Below are positions 10,029 through 18,513 of a DNA stretch of 64,000 nt, piece after piece (positions within the stretch are counted from its first letter, which is position 1; the number at the start of each line of letters is the position of its first letter). The notes beneath the pieces were generated by a model. It did no database searches. It saw nothing but the letters and a program-made list of their open reading frames with translations, and had not been told where the DNA came from. Origin of the DNA: Streptomyces mirabilis (lineage in GTDB: Bacteria; Actinomycetota; Actinomycetes; Streptomycetales; Streptomycetaceae); assembly GCF_039503195.1 (NCBI RefSeq), contig NZ_JBCJKP010000001.1, positions 2,418,001-2,482,000 on the forward strand. Reading direction: 5' to 3'. A program made the translations under genes and the position numbers.

Positions 10029-10721
10029 TCAGGCCTCGGCGGAAGCCTCGGCCGGGGCCTCGGAGGTCTCGGCCTCGGAGGTCTCGCCCTCGGCGATCTC
10101 ACCCTCGGCGATCTCACCGTCGGCGGCGTTCTGCGAGCGACCGGGGTTGGCCTTCGCTTCTGCCTTGCGAGCCGCCTGGGCCTCACGGGCCTCGGCCATC
10201 GCCTCGGTCTTCTTCTTGTGCGGACCGAGAACCATGATCATGTTTCGGCCGTCCTGCTTCGGGTTCGACTCGACGAACCCGAGGTCCTCGACGTCCGAAG
10301 CCAGACGCTGCAGCAGTCGGTAGCCGAGCTCCGGCCGGGACTGCTCGCGACCGCGGAACATGATCGTGATCTTGACCTTGTCGCCCTGCTTGAGGAACCG
10401 GACGACGTGACCCTTTTTGGTGTCATAGTCGTGCGGGTCGATCTTCGGCCGGAGCTTCATTTCCTTGATGACCGTGTGCGCCTGGTTCTTGCGCGCCTCA
10501 CGGGCCTTCATGGCCGACTCGTACTTGAACTTCCCGTAGTCCATGAGCTTGCAGACCGGCGGACGCGCGCTCGCCGCCACCTCGACCAGGTCGAGGTCGT
10601 ACTCCTGCGCAAGCTCCAGGGCCTTGGCAAGCGGAACAATCCCGACCTGCTCGCCGCTGGGACCGACAAGTCGCACCTCGGGAACGCGAATCCGGTCGTT
10701 AATGCGGGGCTCGGTGCTGAT
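10029..10721 (-). CDS. infC: Translation initiation factor IF-3, probable AUC start
   Basis: IF-3 binds the 30S subunit and checks the start codon and initiator tRNA. N-domain [19 protein letters not shown], linker, and C-domain ([19 protein letters not shown]) are present. An acidic repeat-like tail ([18 protein letters not shown]) makes it longer (230 aa) than the usual 180. No ATG fits the N terminus. The only strong Shine-Dalgarno, CGAGGAGGATCC, sits directly before an ATC codon (10719-10721, reading ATC AGC ACC GAG). IF-3 genes classically use AUU, AUC or AUA starts for autoregulation. A GTG at 10745 is the alternative, but the Shine-Dalgarno would then lie inside the gene. Confidence 0.9.
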   Translation of the reverse strand: MSTEPRINDRIRVPEVRLVGPSGEQVGIVPLAKALELAQEYDLDLVEVAASARPPVCKLMDYGKFKYESAMKAREARKNQAHTVIKEMKLRPKIDPHDYDTKKGHVVRFLKQGDKVKITIMFRGREQSRPELGYRLLQRLASDVEDLGFVESNPKQDGRNMIMVLGPHKKKTEAMAEAREAQAARKAEAKANPGRSQNAADGEIAEGEIAEGETSEAETSEAPAEASAEA

Positions 10722-11040
10722 GGATCCTCCTCGGTAGCACCACACGGCGGTCTGGCGGACAGCCGCGTATGTCTCTGATGACATTGGACCAACCACCGCG
10801 GGGCATGAAAAATGCCCCGGGACGGTACACAGGCGGGGCTCCAACGAATACCGGAGCACCGCCGCGGTGAACCGCGGGGCGCACATTCGGGCGACTCCAC
10901 CGTCCGTACGGAACGGTGGTGGCCGCCTGACCGGGTGACCCGCCATCCCTGAGGACGGTCGGGTGGGAGATCGGAGCCTCCACTTGTGGGCCGAGCACGC
11001 TGACATAAGTCTGGGCGCATCCGGCCGGTCGTTACACAAG
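10722..11040 (-). promoter_or_regulatory. Structured leader of infC-rpmI-rplT
   Basis: About 320 bp without a gene separate infC from the divergent DUF1844 gene. On the infC strand it holds an 8-bp hairpin closed around TTTTC (arms 10799-10806 and 10812-10819) and, near 10863-10878, CCGCGGT/ACCGCGG. A GCCCCGC segment near 10833 could pair alternatively with the first hairpin. This resembles a regulated ribosomal-protein leader, possibly bound by L20 or controlled by termination. The L20 leader known in Firmicutes is not recognisable by eye. Confidence 0.45.
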
Positions 11041-11128
11041 GTTAGCAGCTCCCCGGGGCCCGCGCTAACCGAGCGCCTCCACGCTCCCGCGGACGGGTGC
11101 CCACGTGCCGGGGCCTATCGTGTGGGAC

Positions 11129-11485
11129 ATGAGTGAGACCCCTCCCCAGAACCCCGACTTCGACAGCATGACCCGCGACATCGCCGAGGTCCCCGCGGTC
11201 GAGGTCCTCGTCACGGTCGCCGTCAACCTGATGAGCGCCGCCGCCGTGAAGCTCGGTCTGACCGAGGAGGGCGACAAGTACAAGGACCTCGACGAGGCGC
11301 GCAAGCTGATCCACGCGCTGGCCGGACTGCTGGACGCGAGCGCGACCGAGATCAGCTCCTTCCACGCGTCCCCGCTGCGCGACGGACTGAAGTCGCTGCA
11401 GCTGGCGTTCCGCGAGGCGTCGATCGTCCCGGACGAGCCCGGCCAGGGCCCGGGCGAGAAGTACACGGGCCCGATCTACGGCTAG
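11129..11485 (+). CDS. DUF1844 family protein
   Basis: A 118-aa acidic cytoplasmic protein, MSETPPQNPDFDSMTRDIAE. The DUF1844 signature is VAVNLMSAAAVKLGL followed by DLDEARKLIHALAGLL. The function of the family is unknown; it is widespread and often sits beside infC-rplT in actinomycetes. I chose the ATG at 11129; an in-frame ATG at 11105 would add MPGPIVWD, which is less likely. It is divergent from infC and convergent with the SseB-like gene, with a hairpin between. Confidence 0.85.
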   Translation: MSETPPQNPDFDSMTRDIAEVPAVEVLVTVAVNLMSAAAVKLGLTEEGDKYKDLDEARKLIHALAGLLDASATEISSFHASPLRDGLKSLQLAFREASIVPDEPGQGPGEKYTGPIYG

Positions 11486-11495
11486 GACCTGATCC

Positions 11496-11523
11496 GCCGG
11501 AGAGGCCTTGGCTCCTCTCCGGC
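11496..11523. terminator. Bidirectional terminator hairpin
   Basis: GCCGGAGAGG (11496-11505) and CCTCTCCGGC (11514-11523) make a perfect 10-bp stem with an 8-nt loop, between the convergent DUF1844 and SseB-like genes. Confidence 0.7.
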
Positions 11524-11538
11524 TCCCGCTCCCGCTTT

Positions 11539-12270
11539 CTATCGACGTACGAACAAGGGCTCGCCCGGTGGCGTCGTCCCGGTCGGCAGCAGTGCCAGGT
11601 CGAGACCGCGCACCAGGCGGGCCCTCAGTGTTTCGTCGGCGGCGAGCCGCCCGGCGAGCGCGCGGGCGGCCTCGGCCGGGGCCGCGGTCGGGTCCAGTAC
11701 CAGCGCGAGCGTGCCGTCGGCCTGGCCGGGGCCCAGGTGGGCGCGGAGTACGGCGGGCTCGGCGGCCACGGCGGCGCGTACCGCCTCGACCACGGCGGGA
11801 TCGGCGAGCGGGTCCGCCGTCGTACGCCCCTCGGCTAGGGCGAGCAGCGCCGAGCCGGTCAGTTCGTACGGCACCGGACCGGCCAGGTCGAGGACGACCG
11901 TGTCGGCCTTCTCGTGCGCGGCGGCCTGCAAAGCCTGGTGCAGGGGTACGGCGACGGGGCGGGCCGCCGGGTCCCAGCGGGCCAGCGACTCGGTGGAGGT
12001 GAAGGCGGGCAGGGCCGTGCGGTGGCCGGCCTTCAGGGTGGGCACCGCCATGTCGCTGGTCTTCTCGTGACGCAGCCCGTTCTCGTCCTCCTCGACCTCA
12101 CCGAGGACGGCCACGACGGGCACGAGGAGCCGGGCGCCCTTGAGCGCCTCCAGGACCGGCCCCACGGCGGTGCGGTCCTCGGCCCAGGCCGCCAGTGCCG
12201 CGCTCAGCCGGGGATCGGCGGAGCCGTCGTCGTCGGGGAAGCCGGAGTCGGGAATGTTCTTGTTCGCCAC
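11539..12270 (-). CDS. SseB-like domain protein
   Basis: A 243-aa soluble protein that begins, from a GTG, as MANKNIPDSGFPDDDGSADPRL. The SseB-like N-terminal domain is recognised by LLVPVVAVLGEVEEDENGLRHEKTSDMAVPTLKAGHRTALPAFTSTESLARWDP. The second half (VVLDLAGPVPYELTG and an Ala-rich helical region) resembles the SseB C-terminal part. The family role in Streptomyces is unknown. An upstream in-frame ATG at 12366 would add 32 residues, but the conserved MANKNIPDSG start favours the GTG. Convergent with the DUF1844 gene. Confidence 0.75.
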   Translation of the reverse strand: MANKNIPDSGFPDDDGSADPRLSAALAAWAEDRTAVGPVLEALKGARLLVPVVAVLGEVEEDENGLRHEKTSDMAVPTLKAGHRTALPAFTSTESLARWDPAARPVAVPLHQALQAAAHEKADTVVLDLAGPVPYELTGSALLALAEGRTTADPLADPAVVEAVRAAVAAEPAVLRAHLGPGQADGTLALVLDPTAAPAEAARALAGRLAADETLRARLVRGLDLALLPTGTTPPGEPLFVRR

Positions 12271-12419
12271 GGTCCCCGACCCTATCGGGGGGATGCTGCT
12301 GGGCTTGTGCGGGCCCTGAAACCTGGCGTTGACAGCTTTCACCGGATTCTCAGCTTTCGCTGACACACCTCTAACATGCGTCTAACGCCGGGCACAGGCA
12401 CCGCCCCGAGCATCGCGGG

Positions 12420-13396
12420 ATGGCCCCTCACAGAGCTCGTCGGCGTCGCATCCGCCGCTCCGGACGCAGGACCCTCGTCCACACCGTGGTGGCTTCCGCC
12501 GTCCTCGTGGGCGGGACGGCGGCGGGTGCCGTGTACGTGAAGGCACAGGCGCACGACCGCGGGAGCCTCCTATCCTCTCCTCCCCCTCGGCATCGCCGGG
12601 TACGTCGTCCTCGGCGTCGGCCGCGTCGTCGTCCCCCAGCCAGGAGGCATCGGTGGAACCTGTGACGGAGCCCACGGTGGACCGGGACGCCCTGCTCGCC
12701 AAGGCGATGAAGGCCGTGGCGTTGGAGAACGGCGCGGCGGTCTCGGTCGCGGTGTTCGACATCGACGCCGGCGAGGGCGCCGCCTACGGCGAGGGGGCCT
12801 TCGACACGGCCAGCATCGTCAAGGTCGACATCCTCGCGACGCTGCTGCTCCAGGCGCAGGACGCGGACCGGCATCTGACGGCGGCGGAGAAGACGTACGC
12901 CACCGCGATGATCACGAACAGTGACAACGCGTCCGCGTCCGCGCTGTGGGACATCATCGGGCAGGCGGACGGTCTCGACGCCGCGAACGAGCGGTTCGGG
13001 CTGACCGGCACCTCCGGCGGGGACGGTGCGCTGTGGGGGCTGACCCAGACCACGGCGGCCGACCAACTCTCCCTGCTCCAGCAGGTGTTCGGGGACGACT
13101 CCGAACTCAGCGAGGCCTCGCGCACATACCTCCAGGGGCTGATGGGCGAGATCGCCGCCGATCAGCACTGGGGTGTGTCGGCGGCGGCCGACGGCACGCG
13201 GTGGGCCCTCAAGAACGGGTGGCTGGCGCGGAGTTCGACCGGGCTGTGGGACATCAACAGCATCGGTCGGGTCACTGTCGACGGGGACGAGTACCTGGTG
13301 GCGACGCTGTCGAACGGCAACACGACCAAGGCCAAGGGGATCTCACTCGTGGAGGCGGCGGCGAAGGCGGCGGTGGCCGCGTTCAGTGCGGCGTGA
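12420..13396 (+). pseudogene. Exported serine hydrolase (beta-lactamase-like), split by a one-base frameshift
   Basis: The N terminus (MAPHRARRRRIRRSG, then VVASAVLVGGTAAGAVYVKA) is a basic, hydrophobic signal or anchor segment. The catalytic part is in another frame: TASIVKVDIL holds the SxxK motif, NSDNASASALW the SxN-like motif, and LKNGWLARS a KTG-like motif. This is the class A beta-lactamase/penicillin-binding fold of streptomycete exported hydrolases. The shift lies at the C5 run 12582-12586; one added C joins the halves through a Ser/Pro-rich linker (SSPPPSASPGTSSSAS) to make 325 aa. Probably a homopolymer error. Substrate unknown: cell-wall peptide or beta-lactam. Confidence 0.75.
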
Positions 13397-13440
13397 CGTC
13401 GGGTTGTCCGTTCGGGTGCGGGTGCGTTGCGGCTGGGCGC

Positions 13441-13490
13441 GCCCACGGGGCGGAGCCGCCTGTGTCACAGGCCGGCGCCCCTAAAGGGGC
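13441..13490. terminator. Hairpin and intergenic repeat between convergent genes
   Basis: GCCCC-TAAA-GGGGC (13477-13490) is a small hairpin that overlaps the mycosin stop codon. The preceding GCCCACGGGGCGGAGCCGC is typical of a dispersed Streptomyces intergenic repeat, as I recall. Likely terminates both the serine hydrolase and mycosin transcripts. Confidence 0.45.
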
Positions 13491-14728
13491 ACGTCGCCCG
13501 ACGCGTCCTGCGCCGAGAACCTGCGGCCTCGCCACAGGAGTACCGACGCGGCCAGCAGGAGCACGCCCACGCCGCCCGCCGCCGGGCCCACCCAGCCGGA
13601 CGGCTGGTTGTCGTCCGGGGTGGCGTCGGGGCCCGTACCGAAGTACTTCTTGCCGTACGCCACCGCGTGGGTGCGCTCCGGCTTGAGGCGGCCGGCGGCC
13701 TCGATGGCCGCCGCGGGGTCGATGAAGCCGAAGCCGCGGGAGTCGTCGCGCCCGCCGCTGGGGGCGTTGCGGGCGGTGTCCTCCAGGAGCTTCTTGATCT
13801 GCGCCGGGGACAGGCCCGGGTGGGCCGCCTTGATGAGCGCGACCGCTCCGGAGACGAACGCGGAGGCGGCGCTGGTGCCCCAGCCCTCGTAGTACTTGTC
13901 GTCCGGGTCGGCGATGACGACGTCGACGCCGGGGGCGCTGACGGTGGCGTACCAGCGGCGGGTGGAGAACGAGGCGTGGGTGCCGTTCTGGTCGACGGCC
14001 GTGGCCGCGATCACGCCCGGGTAGGCCGCCGGGTACGAGATGTGGTCGCCCTTCTCACCGCCGTTGCCCGCCGAGGCGACGACGACCGCGCCCTTCTTCA
14101 GGGCGTACTGGACGGCGGCGTCCTCCGCGGGCTCGGGATGAGCGGACTTGGAGTCGTCGCCGAGGGAGAGGTTGATGACGTCGGCGCCCTGGTCGGTGGC
14201 CCAGCGGATGCCCTCGGCGAGGGCGTTGCCACGGGTGTTGCGGGCCCTCGTACGGGCCGAGTCGCCGTCTTCGAGGATGACGCGGACGGGGAGGATCTTC
14301 GCCTCGGGGGCGATGCCCAGGACTCCGTCGCCGTTCCCGACGCCGTGCCCGTGACCGGCGATGATCCCTGCCATCGCGGTGCCGTGCCGGGCCCATGCGC
14401 GGTCACCGCGCTGCGCCCCGAAGCCGACCATGTCCTTTCCGGTGAGGACGTTGCCGGCCAGGTCCGGATGCTGGTCGTCGACGCCCGTGTCGAGGACCGC
14501 GACCGTGATGCCCTGGCCCTTCGTGGTGCGCCAGGCCTGCTGGGTGTGCATCGCGTCGAGGGCCCACTGCTGGGCGCGAATGCCGTCGGCGTGCGCGGCG
14601 GTGGACGGGAGCAGGGCGAGGGAGGCGGCCAGCAGGACGCTCAGGGCTCCGGCCCTCCGAGCGGCCCTGCGGGATGCCTTGGAGGCGGTCTGGTGGGTGG
14701 CCCCGCGGGTGGTGGCCTTGCGGGTCAT
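13481..14728 (-). CDS. Mycosin-type S8 subtilisin protease, membrane-anchored
   Basis: A 415-aa exported protease. Signal peptide at about 22-47 (AARRAGALSVLLAASLALLPSTAAHA). The S8 catalytic triad is Asp80 in VLDTGVDDQHPD, His115 in RHGTAMAGIIAG, and Ser near 286 in GTSAASAFVSG. A C-terminal membrane helix (VGPAAGGVGVLLLAASVLLWRG) precedes a short cytoplasmic tail. This is the mycosin (MycP) arrangement of type VII secretion. No EsxA/B, EccC or EccD gene is in the window. Its ATG overlaps the TGA of the Pro-rich membrane protein (ATGA), so the pair is translationally coupled and probably works together at the cell surface. Confidence 0.9.
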   Translation of the reverse strand: MTRKATTRGATHQTASKASRRAARRAGALSVLLAASLALLPSTAAHADGIRAQQWALDAMHTQQAWRTTKGQGITVAVLDTGVDDQHPDLAGNVLTGKDMVGFGAQRGDRAWARHGTAMAGIIAGHGHGVGNGDGVLGIAPEAKILPVRVILEDGDSARTRARNTRGNALAEGIRWATDQGADVINLSLGDDSKSAHPEPAEDAAVQYALKKGAVVVASAGNGGEKGDHISYPAAYPGVIAATAVDQNGTHASFSTRRWYATVSAPGVDVVIADPDDKYYEGWGTSAASAFVSGAVALIKAAHPGLSPAQIKKLLEDTARNAPSGGRDDSRGFGFIDPAAAIEAAGRLKPERTHAVAYGKKYFGTGPDATPDDNQPSGWVGPAAGGVGVLLLAASVLLWRGRRFSAQDASGDVPL

Positions 14729-16992
14729 GACGGCTTCTCCGTGGCCGAGCCGACGGTTTTGCGCAGGCCGCGCTCGATGCGGTCGGCGAGGCCCTGTGCG
14801 TCGTGGCCCAGGCCCGCCTGGGCCGGGGTCGTGGTCGCACCGGGCTTGATGGCGTCCGCGGCGGGCTGCGGGGCGGTGACGATACGGGCGTCGGCGAAGC
14901 CGGAGACGGCGTAGACGACGACGGGCGCGTCGGTGAGCACCGACACCGTCCAGGACGCGCGCTGGGCGTCGCCGAATCCGGCGGCGACGGTGCCCTTGGC
15001 GGCGTACGGACGGGGCATCAGATCCGTGCGCCGGTCGAGGCCTTCCTGCTGGAAACGGTTCTTCAGCGCGGTCATGGCCGCCGGGTCCGCCTTGGTGAAC
15101 AGCAGGCCCACGGTGGTGACCTGACTGCGGGTCGCGTCCGTGTACGTGGCCCGCAGCAGCCGCAGACAGCCGGCCGGGGCGAGCGCCTTGCTCAGGAGCG
15201 GATCGAAGGCGTTCGCACAGCCGCTGTCCGGGGCGACGGCGAGTCGGGTCCAGGTGCGGTCGGCGCCGCCGGGGCCCGCGCCGCGGCCCTGCACGGTGGG
15301 CGGGAAGAGCTGGTCCACGGGCACGCTGTGCCACAGGCTTCCGGCCGCCACGAAGGCGCTGCGCGCACCGTCCGTGCCCGTGCCGTCGCCGGTCAGCCAG
15401 CTTCCGGCCGCCGCGCCGCCGATGAGGCCGAGGCCCAGCACGACGCAGGCCGCGGCCGCCGCCGCCCGGGGCCGGGAGCGCGCGCCGACGTGGCGCGGGC
15501 GCGTGGTGTCGTCGTAGGTCTCGGGCTCCGCGAACGAGACGTACGGGCGTGCCGTGTCGCGGGCCGGACTCGCGGGGGCGGGCGGTTCGACGGACCGCTC
15601 CGCGGGGACGGGGCGCAGCCGCGTGGTCGTCTCCGTGATCCCGTCCTCGGGTACGGGGGTCCGCCGGGTCGGGCCGGGGTGCGGCACGCCGGGGTGCCGG
15701 CCGGCCGGCGGGGCGTCGGGAAATCGGGCGGAGGCCGGGGGCGGGGGTGGGGGTGGAGACGCGGGGGTGGTGCGCCGGCCGGGGAAGCGGGGGTGCGTCG
15801 ACTCGTGGCGCGGGGGCTCGGAGGTGCCGGTGGCACCCGGCGCCGGTGGGGACGCCGTACCGGCCGAGGACGACCCCTCCGACGGTTTCGGATCGTGCGA
15901 GAGCCGGAAGGGGCGCCCCGCCCGGGTACCGCCGTCGGCCGGGCGCGCCATGACATCGCCGGAGGTGTCGGGCGCCTCACCGGAGCGCGGGACCCCGTCC
16001 GCGCCCGGGCGCGATGCCGCGTCCGCGGAGGAACCTGCCGACACCGGCCGTCCGGAACCACCGCCCGCGCGGGGCGCGCCGGCGGTGTCGGGCGACGACG
16101 GGGTACGGAACTCGCCGCCCGACCGCGGTGTCCCGGCGGTGGACGGACTGGGTGACGGGGAGGCGGCACCCGCGCGGGGCGGCGTCATGGCGTCGTCCGC
16201 CGGAGACGGGCGGCTCTGCCGGGGTGCGCGCGCGGCGGGGGCGTCAGCCGTGGTGGGCCGCTCCGCCGGGCGGCGCGGGGCGCCTGTCGCGGGCAGGTCC
16301 CCGGAGTCGGGGAGCGTCCAGGACTCGCCCACCACGGACGGGTCCGTCCGTCGGGGCCCCGGGGCGGGGGCCGCGGGCGGTTGCTGCGGGCTCGACAGCG
16401 ACCAGGGCTCGCCGCCCACGGGCGGCTCGGCCGGACGCGGCCGCCAAGTGGCGCCCGAGGGAAGGTACTTCGGGCGGGGCGGCACCGCGTCCCCACCCAC
16501 GGCGGACTGTTCGGGTCGCGGCGGGGTCGCCGGACGCGGCGGCGTGACACCCTGCGCGGGCGGCGCTTCGAACCTCTGCGGGGGCACCGGATTCCCACGG
16601 CCGGGAGACATCTCCGGCCTCGGTGCGGTCACCGCACGGGACGCCACACCGCCCTCGCCCCTCGGAGACCGTTCGGGCCGAGGCGGGGTCGCCGACCAGG
16701 AGGGCACGCTCTCTCCGCTCGCCGGAGACTGCGCGGGCCGCGGCGGGGTCGCCCGGCCGGAGGGCAGGCGCTCCCCGCTCGTCGGGGCCTGTTCGGGCCG
16801 TGGTGGGCTCGCCGGGCGGGAGGCCGTGGAGCCGGTGCGGCCCTCCGTGGGAGGCGGTGGGGTGTCCTGCGCGGGAGACGCTGCCGCCTCGGGGGAGACT
16901 GTCCCCTCGGGAGACTCTTCCGGTGGCTGTGCCGGGCGGGGTGGGGTGGCCGGGCGTGGCGGGATGGAGGCGCGGCGCGCTTCCGTGCTCAT
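14725..16992 (-). CDS. Pro-rich single-pass membrane protein coupled to mycosin
   Basis: A 755-aa protein. Residues 1-500 form a low-complexity Pro/Arg/Ser/Thr cytoplasmic region with repeated PPRPEQSP/PPRPA units. One membrane helix follows near residue 520 (AAAAAACVVLGLGLIGG), then an extracytoplasmic domain of about 200 residues with two Cys (DSGCANAF, PAGCLRLL), probably disulfide bonded. I recognise no named domain. The start at 16992 has GGGGGG just upstream. The frame remains open for 31 codons further. Its stop overlaps the mycosin start. I infer a surface adaptor or mycosin partner. The long Pro-rich region is also repeat-rich at DNA level, so its length may vary between strains. Confidence 0.75.
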   Translation of the reverse strand: MSTEARRASIPPRPATPPRPAQPPEESPEGTVSPEAAASPAQDTPPPPTEGRTGSTASRPASPPRPEQAPTSGERLPSGRATPPRPAQSPASGESVPSWSATPPRPERSPRGEGGVASRAVTAPRPEMSPGRGNPVPPQRFEAPPAQGVTPPRPATPPRPEQSAVGGDAVPPRPKYLPSGATWRPRPAEPPVGGEPWSLSSPQQPPAAPAPGPRRTDPSVVGESWTLPDSGDLPATGAPRRPAERPTTADAPAARAPRQSRPSPADDAMTPPRAGAASPSPSPSTAGTPRSGGEFRTPSSPDTAGAPRAGGGSGRPVSAGSSADAASRPGADGVPRSGEAPDTSGDVMARPADGGTRAGRPFRLSHDPKPSEGSSSAGTASPPAPGATGTSEPPRHESTHPRFPGRRTTPASPPPPPPPASARFPDAPPAGRHPGVPHPGPTRRTPVPEDGITETTTRLRPVPAERSVEPPAPASPARDTARPYVSFAEPETYDDTTRPRHVGARSRPRAAAAAACVVLGLGLIGGAAAGSWLTGDGTGTDGARSAFVAAGSLWHSVPVDQLFPPTVQGRGAGPGGADRTWTRLAVAPDSGCANAFDPLLSKALAPAGCLRLLRATYTDATRSQVTTVGLLFTKADPAAMTALKNRFQQEGLDRRTDLMPRPYAAKGTVAAGFGDAQRASWTVSVLTDAPVVVYAVSGFADARIVTAPQPAADAIKPGATTTPAQAGLGHDAQGLADRIERGLRKTVGSATEKPS

Positions 16993-17279
16993 GCACCCCC
17001 CGTTTCCTCGTACCCGGGCTACCGACCCGGCCCGGAATCCGCCGGGCCGCTCACGTGTACGGAAGAAACCACCTCGGCGACTCACCCGTCACGAGCACCC
17101 ATACCCGTGCCGACGGACCGTCATCCCGGGCACGACCCGCCCGGACAAGGTCGTTCCTCCCTGCGTGCGCGTCACTCTACGGGTTGACGTGGGCAGAGAG
17201 GGAACCAGTCCGCGCGCCCGGGGCATCTGCCCGGAACGTCCCCCTACCCTGCGGTAATCGAGTCTGGCAGGCTTCGGGC

Positions 17280-18482
17280 ATGACTGCCCGCGCCGCAGAC
17301 CGGGCCCGCTACGACCGGGCCACAGCTCACCTCGACGCCCCTCTCGCGATCGTGGATCTGGAGGCCTTCGACGCGAACGCGGACGATCTCGTCCGCAGGG
17401 CAGGCGGCAAGCCGATCCGGGTCGCCAGCAAGTCGGTGCGCTGCCGCGCGCTGCTCGAGCGCGTCCTGGAGCGGGACGGTTTCGCGGGGATCATGTCCTT
17501 CACCCTGGCCGAGTCGATCTGGCTGGCCCGTTCCGGCTTCGACGACATCCTGCTCGCCTACCCCTCGGCGGACACCCGGGGCTTCGCCGAGCTGACCTCC
17601 GACCCCAAACTCGCCGCCGCCGTCACCGTCATGATCGACGACCCCGCCCAGCTCCACCTGATCGACGAGGCCCGCCGGGACGGCACCGAAGTGGTGCGCG
17701 TCTGCCTGGAGTTGGACACCTCCCTCAAGCTGCTCGGCGGCCGGGTGCGGGTCGGGGCGCTGCGCTCGCCGCTGCACTCGCCCGCCCAGGTCGCCGACCT
17801 GGCCCGCGCCGTGGTCCGCCGGCCCGGGTTCAAGCTGGTGGGGATCATGGCGTACGAGGGGCACGTGGCGGGTGTCGGTGACGCCGTCGCGGGGCGGCCC
17901 TTGCGGTCGCGTGCGGTCAGGCTCATGCAGGCCACCGCCCGCAAGGAGCTCGCGCGGCGGCGCGCCGAGGTGGTCCGTGCCGTACGGGCCGTGGAGCCGG
18001 ACCTCGAGTACGTCAACGGCGGCGGGACGGGCAGTGTGCAGCACACGGCCGCCGAGGACGCGGTCACCGAGATCGCGGCGGGCTCCGGACTGTACGTGCC
18101 TCGGCTGTTCGACAACTACACGTCGTTCAGCGGGCGTCCGGCCGCGCTCTTCGCGCAGCCGGTGGTCCGCAGGCCGGGTGTCGGGGTCGTCACGGTGCTC
18201 GGCGGCGGCTACCCGGCCTCGGGCGCCCCGGGCCCCGACCGGCTGCCGGTCCCCCACCTGCCGGAGGGTCTGCGCTACGACCCCCAGGAGGGCCCCGGCG
18301 AGGTGCAGACGCCGCTGCTCGGCGCCCCCGCGGACGACCTGCTCATCGGCGACAAGGTGTGGTTCCGGCACGCGAAGGCCGGGGAGCTGTGCGAGCGCTT
18401 CGACGCGCTGCACCTGGTCGAGGGCGACACGGTGACGGCGACCGTCCCGACGTACCGGGGAGAGGGCCACACCTTCCTGTAG
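17280..18482 (+). CDS. PLP fold-type III amino acid deaminase/aldolase (D-threonine aldolase-like)
   Basis: A 400-aa cytoplasmic enzyme with an alanine-racemase-like N-terminal barrel. LAIVDLEAFDANADDLVRRAGGKPIRVASKSVR contains the PLP-binding Lys. VNGGGTGSV and a C-terminal DSD1-like metal-binding region (WFRHAKAGELCERFDALHLVEGD, with HAKAGE) follow. The family includes D-threonine aldolases and D-serine dehydratases; the actual substrate cannot be told from sequence. The ATG is chosen because it starts the conserved region (MTARAADRARYDRAT). Divergent from the Pro-rich protein gene, convergent with the DUF2510 gene. The 287-bp gap upstream holds no recognisable gene. Confidence 0.85.
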   Translation: MTARAADRARYDRATAHLDAPLAIVDLEAFDANADDLVRRAGGKPIRVASKSVRCRALLERVLERDGFAGIMSFTLAESIWLARSGFDDILLAYPSADTRGFAELTSDPKLAAAVTVMIDDPAQLHLIDEARRDGTEVVRVCLELDTSLKLLGGRVRVGALRSPLHSPAQVADLARAVVRRPGFKLVGIMAYEGHVAGVGDAVAGRPLRSRAVRLMQATARKELARRRAEVVRAVRAVEPDLEYVNGGGTGSVQHTAAEDAVTEIAAGSGLYVPRLFDNYTSFSGRPAALFAQPVVRRPGVGVVTVLGGGYPASGAPGPDRLPVPHLPEGLRYDPQEGPGEVQTPLLGAPADDLLIGDKVWFRHAKAGELCERFDALHLVEGDTVTATVPTYRGEGHTFL

Positions 18483-18513
18483 CCGGGCTCACCTCGTGCC
18501 CACCGGCCGGTGC

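Noticed and set aside
13481-16992. A complete type VII secretion locus
   Set aside because: Only a mycosin and one membrane protein are present; no WXG100 proteins, EccB/C/D/E or PE/PPE-like genes are in the window.
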